Part shown: piece by piece, positions 1 to 5,760 of the stretch
Layout of the letters: each line of letters begins with the position of its first letter
Position numbering within the stretch: position 1 is the first letter of the stretch
Source: Patescibacteria group bacterium
GTDB taxonomy: Bacteria; Patescibacteriota; Minisyncoccia; JAHISW01; Tagabacteraceae
NCBI GenBank assembly: GCA_018817995.1
Contig: JAHISW010000090.1
Coordinates: forward strand, 1-5,760
DNA: 5,760 nucleotides
Reading direction: 5' to 3'
Notes under the pieces: generated by a model
Told to the model about the DNA's origin: nothing
Database searches by the model: none
What the model saw: only the letters and a program-made list of their open reading frames with translations
Translations under genes and position numbers: made by a program

Positions 1-365
1 ATAACTTTTATGCGGACTCCGGCATCCGGATACAAAGAAACAAAAACAAAATAGTTAACGCTTTTCAATCTCTTTTCCCAGCGAGAATTAATCTTTTGCC
101 TTACCATCATTTTTCTTTCATCATATTCCTGTAGCGTCGTGCTTTTCCTGATAATTTCAACTACCTTGGGCAGTAATCTTAAACGAGCATACTGCTCTAT
201 GTCTGAACGTCCTCGGTTCCATGTTCTGTTCAAAATATGATTAAATCCCTTGTCGTTAAAATGAACTTTTTCTTTTAAATAAGCGCAATAAACCTCGCTA
301 ATCTCGGAATAAAATTTCCTAGATTCTTCTTTTGTTTTTATAAGTTTTTCTCTATCTACGGCCAT
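1..365 (-). CDS. Conserved-looking small protein, possible BECR-type nuclease/toxin fold (3' end outside window)
   Basis: An open frame starting at the ATG at 365, preceded by GAGG 12 nt upstream, and running off the window after 121 full codons. I translated it by hand. It begins MAVDREKLIK and is rich in charged residues. Recognisable segments are VYCAYLKEKVHFN (25-37), the KGFNHI block (39-44), an Arg-rich NRTWNRGR stretch (46-53), RLRLLPKVVEIIRKS (59-73) and a beta-rich end SVNYFVFVSLY (102-112) followed by VRIKV. The order (strand, G-F-x-H-I, helix ending near a proline, then beta strands) resembles the phage-encoded Barnase-EndoU-ColicinE5-RelE-like (PBECR) nuclease domains, and similar proteins occur in Patescibacteria as I recall. 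This is a fold-level guess without a decisive motif. It lies 6 bp after the exonuclease stop, so it belongs to the same transcript. No signal peptide or membrane segment is visible. Confidence 0.75.
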   Translation of the reverse strand, partial: MAVDREKLIKTKEESRKFYSEISEVYCAYLKEKVHFNDKGFNHILNRTWNRGRSDIEQYARLRLLPKVVEIIRKSTTLQEYDERKMMVRQKINSRWEKRLKSVNYFVFVSLYPDAGVRIKV

Positions 366-371
366 AATTTT

Positions 372-1082
372 TTAAAACCTCAAATATTTATCCCAGTATT
401 TATAAAGTTCTTTAGTGGCTTCTAAATCGCCGACATTATACTTGGCGATTTCCAAGAATTTTTTGTCTTTAAACAATGGCCCCACGTCGTCGCCAGTGAT
501 GCCTTCTGATTTGGGACTTTTTATACCGAATGCCCGACTCCACAAGTGAAGACTGCCTTTTCTTCTGACAGCGCCGTAAAAGGTCAATTGGTCTAGTAAA
601 TCAATATGGCTGGCTCCGGCTACCTGCTGATACAAATACCGGCCTCGCATTAAATCTTTTGACGGCCGGACCCCATGGATAGCCGAGCGAATCATTAAAA
701 ACGGCACATCAAAAGTACGGCCGTTGAAACTTACAAATTCATCATAATGTTTGGCTCCGTTCCAGAAATTCTCCAGCATTTCTTTTTCGGTCATCGGCTT
801 AAACACAACGCCGTTTTCTTCTGATTCGCTTAATCCGACACCCGGCGCTTGGAAACAAACAACGGCTTTGTCTTTTTCATAATCCAAAATCCCAATGGCC
901 ACAATTCCGCCAGTTAAAGCCGAAAATCCAAGCCCATTTTTCAAATCTTCCAAAAGTTTTTTATACTCATCGTCATCATTGGCTTCCTTTCTAATCCACC
1001 GCGTCAAAACATCCTGGGTGGTCTCATCCAATTCGTCAAAATCCTCTCCAATTGTTTCAATGTCAAATATTAGTTTCGGCAT
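372..1082 (-). CDS. DEDDy 3'-5' exonuclease, PolB proofreading-domain-like (RNase H-like fold)
   Basis: A stand-alone exonuclease domain that should remove nucleotides from 3' ends of DNA or RNA using two metal ions. The 236 residues carry all the catalytic acids: Exo I FDIET (D7, E9), Exo II FNGRTFDVPFL (N120, D125) and Exo III YNVGD (Y215, D219), where the Y-x3-D spacing defines the DEDDy subgroup. HIDLLD (159-164) is a further typical segment. No polymerase domain is attached, so it is not a PolB gene but one of the free-standing predicted PolB-like exonucleases. Such proteins are, from memory, common in Patescibacteria. It starts 3 bp after the HTH gene without a good Shine-Dalgarno, which suggests coupled translation. 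A sampled stretch is about 47% GC, clearly above the preceding genes, so it may be resident genome sequence next to an acquired cassette. Whether it serves repair, RNA processing or the neighbouring defence genes cannot be told. Confidence 0.88.
   Translation of the reverse strand: MPKLIFDIETIGEDFDELDETTQDVLTRWIRKEANDDDEYKKLLEDLKNGLGFSALTGGIVAIGILDYEKDKAVVCFQAPGVGLSESEENGVVFKPMTEKEMLENFWNGAKHYDEFVSFNGRTFDVPFLMIRSAIHGVRPSKDLMRGRYLYQQVAGASHIDLLDQLTFYGAVRRKGSLHLWSRAFGIKSPKSEGITGDDVGPLFKDKKFLEIAKYNVGDLEATKELYKYWDKYLRF
378..381 (-). promoter_or_regulatory. Shine-Dalgarno for the partial gene at the low-coordinate end
   Basis: GAGG lies in the final codons of the exonuclease, 12 nt before the ATG at 365. 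The spacing is at the long end of normal. It supports the ATG at 365 as the real start of the truncated gene. Confidence 0.45.
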
Positions 1083-1085
1083 AAT

Positions 1086-1271
1086 TTATTTTATTGATCC
1101 TGCTTTATTTTGTTCCAAATATTCTAAAACGTCCTTCTTATTAAAACGAATACTTCGCCCAACTTTACAAAAAGGTATCTTTCTTCCTTCCCTTAAGCGA
1201 TCTATAGTTTTTTCAGAAATTTTTAATAACTTTGCTAATTCCTTCCGAGTTAATAATTCTGGCATTTCCAT
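1086..1271 (-). CDS. Small excisionase/MerR-type helix-turn-helix DNA-binding protein
   Basis: A 61-residue protein that is almost entirely one winged helix-turn-helix domain. LLTRKELAKLLKISEKTIDR (6-25) gives the helix-turn-helix, and the wing follows with IPFCKVGRSIRF (32-43) and the closing helix KKDVLEYLE (45-53). This is the pattern of the HTH_17/excisionase-family domain, which binds DNA as a small regulator, a recombination directionality factor or an accessory subunit. The ATG at 1271 is chosen over the one at 1265 because AAAGG lies 10 nt upstream of it. The gene starts 5 bp after the methyltransferase stop and ends 3 bp before the exonuclease start. Its GC (about 28%) matches the methyltransferase, so the two may have arrived together. 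No integrase is in the window, so an Xis role is not supported. A controller of the methyltransferase/nuclease operon is plausible but inferred. Confidence 0.85.
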   Translation of the reverse strand: MEMPELLTRKELAKLLKISEKTIDRLREGRKIPFCKVGRSIRFNKKDVLEYLEQNKAGSIK

Positions 1272-1276
1272 GCAAG

Positions 1277-2125
1277 TTAAACCTTTGCAGGATTTTGAAC
1301 CCTTGGGATAAACAAACTTTTATCAAAAAATAGCACTTCCTTTCCTTCTTTCGGTCTGTGCGCTTGATGAAAAATAGAATATTCTATTTTTTTAAAACCT
1401 TTGTATAAATCCTTAACTTCTGAAATATTGTCATAAGAAATTATCCATCTAGAGTTTTTAATTTTTTTTATTTCGCTGCTCACACCCTCGTGATCCTCAT
1501 GACTATAATGGTTCATATATAACGAATGGCCTTTTAAATAATAAGGCGGATCAAAATAAAAAATAGTATTTTTATCCTTTTTGATTTTTTTAACCAAATC
1601 TAATGCATCCATATTTTCTAAATGAATATTTTTTTTGTACGTAGCAACAAGTCTTATCCTACTAATTAACTCTTCTTTATTAAAACGACTGTTAATCTTA
1701 TATTTTCCGTTTTGGGAAATACCGCCAATTATTCCACCATCAATAATTCCAGAATAATTTGTTCTATTTAAGAAAAAAGTTGAGAAACCAAGTTTTAGCA
1801 AGTCTTTTTCGTTATCCTTATCCTTTTGCACTTTTTTTTGTTTTTTCCAACTCTCGACAGAAATTTCCGTATTTTTGATTTTTCTACAAAACCCATCCGT
1901 ATCGTTTAATGCAGAGTACCAAAATGCATAAATGGCTCTGTCGTAATCATTGATAGTAACTTTCTCTACATATCCATTGAAAAGCAGATGCAAAGCAACA
2001 GAGGCACCCCCAGCGTATGGTTCAATATAGTGCCCATTGACATCATTCTCTTTGCATATTAAAGCAATGAATTTTGATAATTTGTTTTTACCCCCCGGAT
2101 ATCTTAATGGTGAACAAAATTTCAT
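1277..2125 (-). CDS. D12-class DNA adenine N6-methyltransferase (Dam family)
   Basis: It transfers a methyl group from S-adenosylmethionine to the N6 of adenine in a short DNA target. The 282 residues match the usual length of the D12 (alpha-class, Dam-like) family, and the protein looks complete. Motifs in order: RYPGGK at 8-13, the SAM-binding EPYAGGASVAL at 35-45, acidic IND at 58-60, the family-typical NRTNYSGI at 120-127, the catalytic FDPPY at 191-195 (DPPY motif IV), MNHYSHEDH at 204-212 and YDN at 231-233. There is no extra large target-recognition domain, so specificity should reside in the central region (about 80-160); the target sequence cannot be read from this. Its ATG overlaps the ParB-like stop by 4 bp, with only a purine-rich, weak ribosome binding site, so translation is probably coupled. 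A sampled 300-base stretch is about 27% GC, lower than neighbouring genes, suggesting separate acquisition. In context it is the likely self-marking enzyme for the adjacent Res-like nuclease, but an orphan methyltransferase is also possible. Confidence 0.93.
   Translation of the reverse strand: MKFCSPLRYPGGKNKLSKFIALICKENDVNGHYIEPYAGGASVALHLLFNGYVEKVTINDYDRAIYAFWYSALNDTDGFCRKIKNTEISVESWKKQKKVQKDKDNEKDLLKLGFSTFFLNRTNYSGIIDGGIIGGISQNGKYKINSRFNKEELISRIRLVATYKKNIHLENMDALDLVKKIKKDKNTIFYFDPPYYLKGHSLYMNHYSHEDHEGVSSEIKKIKNSRWIISYDNISEVKDLYKGFKKIEYSIFHQAHRPKEGKEVLFFDKSLFIPRVQNPAKV
1282..1286 (-). promoter_or_regulatory. Shine-Dalgarno for the HTH gene
   Basis: AAAGG lies inside the last codons of the methyltransferase, 10 nt before the ATG at 1271. 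It decides for that start over the in-frame ATG at 1265, which would be 16 nt away. It is one of only two recognisable ribosome binding sites in the window; the other genes appear to rely on coupling or leader-independent initiation. Confidence 0.55.
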
Positions 2126-3462
2126 GTCTTTCTTTTTTGTTTTTTATTTTTTGAAATTTCTTCCCAAAGTATTTCAAAAAACTCTTGCAAATTATTCCAC
2201 TTAGTTTTTAAACTTGAGGATTCAGGTTCTATCGTTGTGGAATGCACATATTCATGGAATCTTTGAATATGAAGAATATCTTTTGTTTTACTACTAGAAA
2301 CAGTTCTAATCGGGGATAGTTGATTGGAATCAGCAATTTTATTTTTTTCCATGTATTTAGTAACCGCATCTATTTTTTGATTTATCGTTGCGTTTTGCGG
2401 TAAGAGTTTTCCAATTTTTTTACTTAAATAATAATCGAGGCTAACCTCTAGGAAAACTCTAAACAAAACACCAACAGCATTAGGCGTAGCCTTTAATGAA
2501 CCGTCTAATAATAAATCGTCACGTAATTCTCTATAAATATTATTAATCTTGTCTTTGTCTATTTCCAAAATACACTCTTTTGGAATAAGAGTTTTTCTGC
2601 TCGTTGATTTTGGAAAGCTTTTTTTAATTTGAACACCCCTTTTTTGGACATAACCCTTCGGAGAAACAATCGTTGCTGTTTTTGTAAACTTAGGCTTATC
2701 ACTAAAAAGTTCTTCCATAAATTTAATCGAATCCGGCACATGATACACCTCCTTCACGGCAACATTATCAGCAATGATCTTATTAAACAACTGGTCTAGA
2801 CGTTTAATTATTTCTTTTTTGGGTGCAACCAAAATGATTTTACCATTTCTTATATCTATACCAAGATAAGAACGGGATTCTGGATTTGATAAAATTCGAT
2901 TTACTGTGGATATTTTTAACGTTTTGGTCTTAAGTTTGTGTTTAGTTTCATGTTCAAATAAATTTATGATCTGCACAGCCGGAGATATTTTACCACCAAA
3001 TTTATAATCAAACCTGTCTTTGCTCGCTGGCTCCCACGGATCTTGTCCTATCCCCTTATTTTTTCCAGTATGATCTAACCTAATCCATTCAGCAGCTTCT
3101 ACTTCGTTTTTATAAACAAAACAATTAACTTCATCGGGGATAGAACCTTTCCCCTTTGATATTTTGGAAAATCTAACCCTTAAAGAGCTATCCTTTATCA
3201 AAGATGGATTTTGTAAACACTTAATAGCAGTAGCCCTCCTGTTACCATCAAGAATTAAAAAAAGATTTTTTTTAATTTCTAAAATTCTGGAGTCTTTTGC
3301 TTGGTCCAAGCCATGTTCAAATATATGATTTGCCAAATTAAAGATTTCTGCGCCCTTTTCTTCCAACATCAAATTAATGGCTTCTCCTTGATTATCAACT
3401 GGATCAAAACGATAATTCTCTGGATTTACGATCAAATTTTTAATATTTATATCTTTTTTCAT
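2122..3462 (-). CDS. ParB/Srx-like N-terminal domain protein with HEPN-like C-terminal region
   Basis: A 446-residue protein. Residues 1 to about 125 resemble the ParB/sulfiredoxin fold: an early NPENYR segment (13-18), then a strand leading into DGNRRATAIKCL at 72-83. The G-x-R-R pattern matches the nucleotide-binding motif of ParB and of the related DUF262-type defence proteins. A conserved-looking HTGKNKG stretch (131-137) and W143 follow. From about 300 onward the protein is mainly helical, with FRVFLEVSLDYYL (334-346) and RFHEYVH (401-407). That R-x5-H spacing, together with the helical context, suggests a HEPN-like domain, some of which are RNases; this is inference. The tail (438-446) is lysine-rich. 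There is no ParA partner and no visible parS cluster, so plasmid partition is unlikely. The start has no clear Shine-Dalgarno; a GGGGAG lies 19 nt or more upstream. The gene ends in TGA overlapping the methyltransferase ATG (ATGA), so the two are probably made together. Function is unknown; a DNA- or nucleotide-sensing effector of a defence module is the best guess. Confidence 0.8.
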   Translation of the reverse strand: MKKDINIKNLIVNPENYRFDPVDNQGEAINLMLEEKGAEIFNLANHIFEHGLDQAKDSRILEIKKNLFLILDGNRRATAIKCLQNPSLIKDSSLRVRFSKISKGKGSIPDEVNCFVYKNEVEAAEWIRLDHTGKNKGIGQDPWEPASKDRFDYKFGGKISPAVQIINLFEHETKHKLKTKTLKISTVNRILSNPESRSYLGIDIRNGKIILVAPKKEIIKRLDQLFNKIIADNVAVKEVYHVPDSIKFMEELFSDKPKFTKTATIVSPKGYVQKRGVQIKKSFPKSTSRKTLIPKECILEIDKDKINNIYRELRDDLLLDGSLKATPNAVGVLFRVFLEVSLDYYLSKKIGKLLPQNATINQKIDAVTKYMEKNKIADSNQLSPIRTVSSSKTKDILHIQRFHEYVHSTTIEPESSSLKTKWNNLQEFFEILWEEISKNKKQKRKT

Positions 3463-3478
3463 AATTAAAATTTATTTT

Positions 3479-5760
3479 TTACTCTCCCCAAAGTTTAATC
3501 GCCTCAGCAAAAGATCGAGGTTTGTGTTTCAATTTATCCCAATCTTCTTGCTTAACATACATCATTTTATAAACCGCTTTCTTTTGCACGGCGTTTACAT
3601 CTTCGCACCACTTTCTTAACCGCTCAATTTTAAGCGGATCATCTAAATCTTCTCTTCCCTTTGTTTCTACAATATAAACTTCCTTTTCGGAAACCTTAAC
3701 TACAAAATCAGGATAAAAATTAGAAATATCGCCATCGGCATTTTGATAATCAATTCTGAAATAAATAGCAAAGTAATTCTTTATATAAGAGATTATGTCT
3801 TCTGCGTCATCCAAAAAACTCGCAAACTCAAGCTCAAGATGACTATCACCAATTATTTTATTAAACACACTCTTTTTCGGCACAAGATATCCTTGGTCTT
3901 TTACAACAAATGGACGGCTCTTGCTCACTTTTATGTAATCACGGATCTCAGCTTCGCCCTTGTCCAAAACAGTAAGCTCGTTTATTTTCTTTTTGAATGT
4001 TCCTATTATTGTCTTACTGGCTTCAAGTTCTGAAAGATTGCGCAAGGAGTTCAAATTCTCCAAATCTATTTTTTCGCCAAACAAATAATTTTGAATAAAA
4101 TCTTTTACTTTTTCATACAAAACGTCGTACCCGCTTATCAACCTGAGTTCTTTCATAATGCTCCGAGTAAAATAACCTATTACACTTTGATAATTAGGAA
4201 TAAAATTACTATCAAACTCTGTTTTGTGTGTAATTTCATCTGTTGTTATGTCACGAAATACAATCTCTCTTTTTTCTTCATCAGAAAATTCTTGAATTTT
4301 AATCTTTTTGTGGTCAAACTTATCAACTTTTAATTCCGAAAGGTTTTTGTACTCACGGTATATTCGAGGTGTAAGTACGGGAATTTCTATATCAAGCTTA
4401 TCAATATCTTTTTTAACATTTTCTTTATCAACCTCAACAACAAGGGGAGATTTTGGCCCAGTTCCTTCTCCCATCTTACGTTTTTCAAGTTCAACACCTT
4501 CGCTTTTAATAGATTCTACAAAGTCCATAAATGCATCTGTTCCAACAACGCTCACATATTCTGGAACATCGGGCACATTATACATTCTTCTCAAGCCCCT
4601 TCCTAAGGTTTGTTCAGGTAAAATATTGCTTTGTGCCGTATACGCTCGTAAACCAACAATTGTAGTAACATTTTTAACATCCCAACCCTCTTTAAGCATG
4701 AGGACTGAAACAATCGCCTTGTGAGGACTTTCTGATTTATCTATGCTGTTAGCCGATTTGCGCAGTTTCTTTAATTCTTCTTCTTTTTTGCCAGTAACAC
4801 TTTCTGAAATTTCACCATTATTTTTTGTATGAATGACAAGCACTGAATCCTTTTGAGAAAACTCGGGATACATATTCTGTAAATATGCTGCTACTTCATC
4901 GCAATTTCTTGTGTCATCTGTCATAACGAACAACACCGCTTTTTTGCCAAGCTTTATGTGTTCTTCGTAAACCTTTTTCCATTCCAAATATCCTAAATGT
5001 ATATAATCCTTATATTTTTCAGAGAAAGTTGAACTTTGGTGTTCTTGTAATTTTGCGCGGCTTGCTGAATCTGGCAAAACGGGATGCTTAACAACATTTT
5101 GGTAAATAGCCTCAACTAAAGGATAGTCGCTTATGGTTTGGACAAAAATTGCTCCATTATTATGCTTTGGTGTTGCGGTAACATCAATTTGCAAAGACAA
5201 AGCACCGCCTTTCATTTTTAAACGATTGTGAATATCTTCAATTGATTTAAACCATGCCATTCGAGGATCATGAATATGATGCGCTTCATCATTTAAAATA
5301 ATTAGCTCATCAACATCACGAACAATTTGTCCTAGATCTATTTTTGATTCATTTGTGGCACCCACTGGTTTCTTTCCAAGGAAATAATCTGCAGTATTTT
5401 CATCATTAAAATTTGGCGTTGAATTATTACCTTCATAAACTCTGTGAATATTGGTCAAAAAAATATTCCCCGTTTTTTTAACAACGCCGATATCATCTTG
5501 AATATGAAGAGTCAATTGAAAATCGTCTCGCCAATTTTTTCCTCCAAACCCATTTTCCGGTAAAACTGGGTCTTCAAAAAATATTCTCAATCCATCAAAA
5601 TCTGATCTAATACGATCTAATACAATAATGTTAGGAGTAATAATTAAAAAATTTCTAGCAAGTTTAGAATCTTCTTCGTAAAGCTTGTGAAAATAACACC
5701 AGGTAAGAACCAGGCTCAAAACCTTTGTTTTACCGCTTCCAGTTGCCATCTTGATAACAA
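3479..5760 (-). CDS. Res-like SF2 helicase with C-terminal PD-(D/E)xK nuclease (5' end outside window)
   Basis: This is probably the DNA translocating and cleaving subunit of a type III-like restriction system: ATP-driven movement on DNA followed by double-strand cutting of unmodified DNA. The frame is open to the window edge, and the Met at 5749 sits inside the Walker A region, so the true start lies upstream and is not visible. Counting from that Met (756 residues to the TAA), I see Walker A ATGSGKT at 2-8, a motif Ia-like IITPN at 36-40, Walker B/DEAH at 154-157, TATP (motif III) at 191-194, KEGWDVKN (motif V) at 353-360 and QTLGRGLRR (motif VI, arginine finger) at 380-388. A helical middle region follows. 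The C-terminus has a nuclease core: a Glu-rich helix near 639-641, YPDF with D681, and ETK with E695 and K697. All key residues are present, so it looks intact as far as it can be seen. It lies 16 bp upstream of the ParB-like gene. No Mod-type gene is visible; one could lie beyond 5760. The helicase and nuclease assignment is firm; the restriction role is inferred. Confidence 0.9.
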   Translation of the reverse strand, partial: VIKMATGSGKTKVLSLVLTWCYFHKLYEEDSKLARNFLIITPNIIVLDRIRSDFDGLRIFFEDPVLPENGFGGKNWRDDFQLTLHIQDDIGVVKKTGNIFLTNIHRVYEGNNSTPNFNDENTADYFLGKKPVGATNESKIDLGQIVRDVDELIILNDEAHHIHDPRMAWFKSIEDIHNRLKMKGGALSLQIDVTATPKHNNGAIFVQTISDYPLVEAIYQNVVKHPVLPDSASRAKLQEHQSSTFSEKYKDYIHLGYLEWKKVYEEHIKLGKKAVLFVMTDDTRNCDEVAAYLQNMYPEFSQKDSVLVIHTKNNGEISESVTGKKEEELKKLRKSANSIDKSESPHKAIVSVLMLKEGWDVKNVTTIVGLRAYTAQSNILPEQTLGRGLRRMYNVPDVPEYVSVVGTDAFMDFVESIKSEGVELEKRKMGEGTGPKSPLVVEVDKENVKKDIDKLDIEIPVLTPRIYREYKNLSELKVDKFDHKKIKIQEFSDEEKREIVFRDITTDEITHKTEFDSNFIPNYQSVIGYFTRSIMKELRLISGYDVLYEKVKDFIQNYLFGEKIDLENLNSLRNLSELEASKTIIGTFKKKINELTVLDKGEAEIRDYIKVSKSRPFVVKDQGYLVPKKSVFNKIIGDSHLELEFASFLDDAEDIISYIKNYFAIYFRIDYQNADGDISNFYPDFVVKVSEKEVYIVETKGREDLDDPLKIERLRKWCEDVNAVQKKAVYKMMYVKQEDWDKLKHKPRSFAEAIKLWGE
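5604..5623. repeat. Perfect 10-bp tandem duplication within the Res-like gene
   Basis: Two head-to-tail copies of GATCTAATAC (plus strand) lie in the Res-like reading frame at about residues 43-49, just after the motif Ia-like segment. Ten bases is not a multiple of three, so loss or gain of a copy would shift the frame. With only two copies, and with the encoded residues looking normal for the family, this may be chance. Confidence 0.6.

Noticed and set aside
895..1311. Plus-strand open frame opposite the exonuclease start, HTH gene and methyltransferase end
   Set aside because: It runs across three well-supported minus-strand genes, its product is a low-complexity Ser/Phe-rich sequence without motifs, and no ribosome binding site was evident.
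2126..2155. T-rich stretch (plus strand) near the ParB-like/methyltransferase junction as a terminator
   Set aside because: It encodes the Lys-rich ParB-like tail on the minus strand, has no stable GC-rich hairpin, and would lie within an overlapping gene pair.
2559..2741. Second minus-strand frame inside the ParB-like gene
   Set aside because: It is out of frame with the ParB-like gene, short, K/R/L-rich, and shows no start signal or motif.
2122..3462. Plasmid or chromosome partition ParB
   Set aside because: There is no ParA gene or parS-like repeat cluster, the C-terminal region is not the usual ParB dimerisation domain, and the neighbours are restriction-type genes.
3743..4724. Three plus-strand open frames (3743-4033, 4091-4333, 4308-4724) opposite the Res-like gene
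   Set aside because: They are antisense to a gene with strong family motifs; their products are Phe/Ile/Ser-rich with no recognisable domain.
1..5760. Avoidance of GATC as a sign that the methyltransferase/nuclease target is GATC
   Set aside because: Scanning by eye finds roughly 17 GATC sites in the window, near chance expectation for this length, so there is no avoidance signal and no evidence for the target sequence.

Overview
The window looks like a compact bacterial chromosome segment of low to moderate GC, probably from a Candidate Phyla Radiation (Patescibacteria) organism. This placement is inferred from the gene styles: a stand-alone PolB-like DEDDy exonuclease and a small protein at the low-coordinate end that resembles families I recall from that group. 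No rRNA, tRNA or other marker gene confirms it. All convincing genes lie on the minus strand, so transcription runs from position 5760 down to 1. Genes are separated by 3 to 16 bp or overlap by 4 bp, there is no non-coding stretch longer than 16 bp, and I see no internal terminator. This is what one polycistronic transcript would look like. TGA is used as a stop in an ATGA stop/start overlap, which fits genetic code 11.

Layout in transcription order. (1) 5760-3479: a superfamily 2 helicase with a C-terminal PD-(D/E)xK nuclease, resembling type III restriction Res subunits; its N-terminus lies beyond the window. (2) 3462-2122: a 446-residue protein with a ParB/sulfiredoxin-like N-terminal domain (DGNRR motif) and a helical C-terminal domain carrying an R-x5-H motif that suggests a HEPN-like fold. 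(3) 2125-1277: a complete D12-class DNA adenine N6-methyltransferase, overlapping the ParB-like gene by 4 bp. (4) 1271-1086: a 61-residue excisionase/MerR-type helix-turn-helix protein. (5) 1082-372: a DEDDy 3'-5' exonuclease related to the PolB proofreading domain. (6) 365-1: the first 121 residues of an unrecognised conserved-looking small protein, possibly of the BECR nuclease/toxin type, cut by the window edge.

Genes 1-3 together read as a restriction-modification or related defence module: a methyltransferase to mark self DNA, an ATP-driven translocase/nuclease to attack unmarked DNA, and an unusual ParB-like protein joined to the methyltransferase by translational coupling. A D12 methyltransferase sits where a type III system would normally have a large beta-class Mod protein. 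Base composition is patchy: hand counts on sample stretches give about 27% GC in the methyltransferase, 28% in the helix-turn-helix gene, 32% in the ParB-like gene, 33-40% in the Res-like gene and about 47% in the exonuclease. The ParB-methyltransferase-HTH part may therefore have a different history from the exonuclease. The most interesting object is the ParB-like/HEPN-like protein coupled to the methyltransferase and the Res-like helicase.
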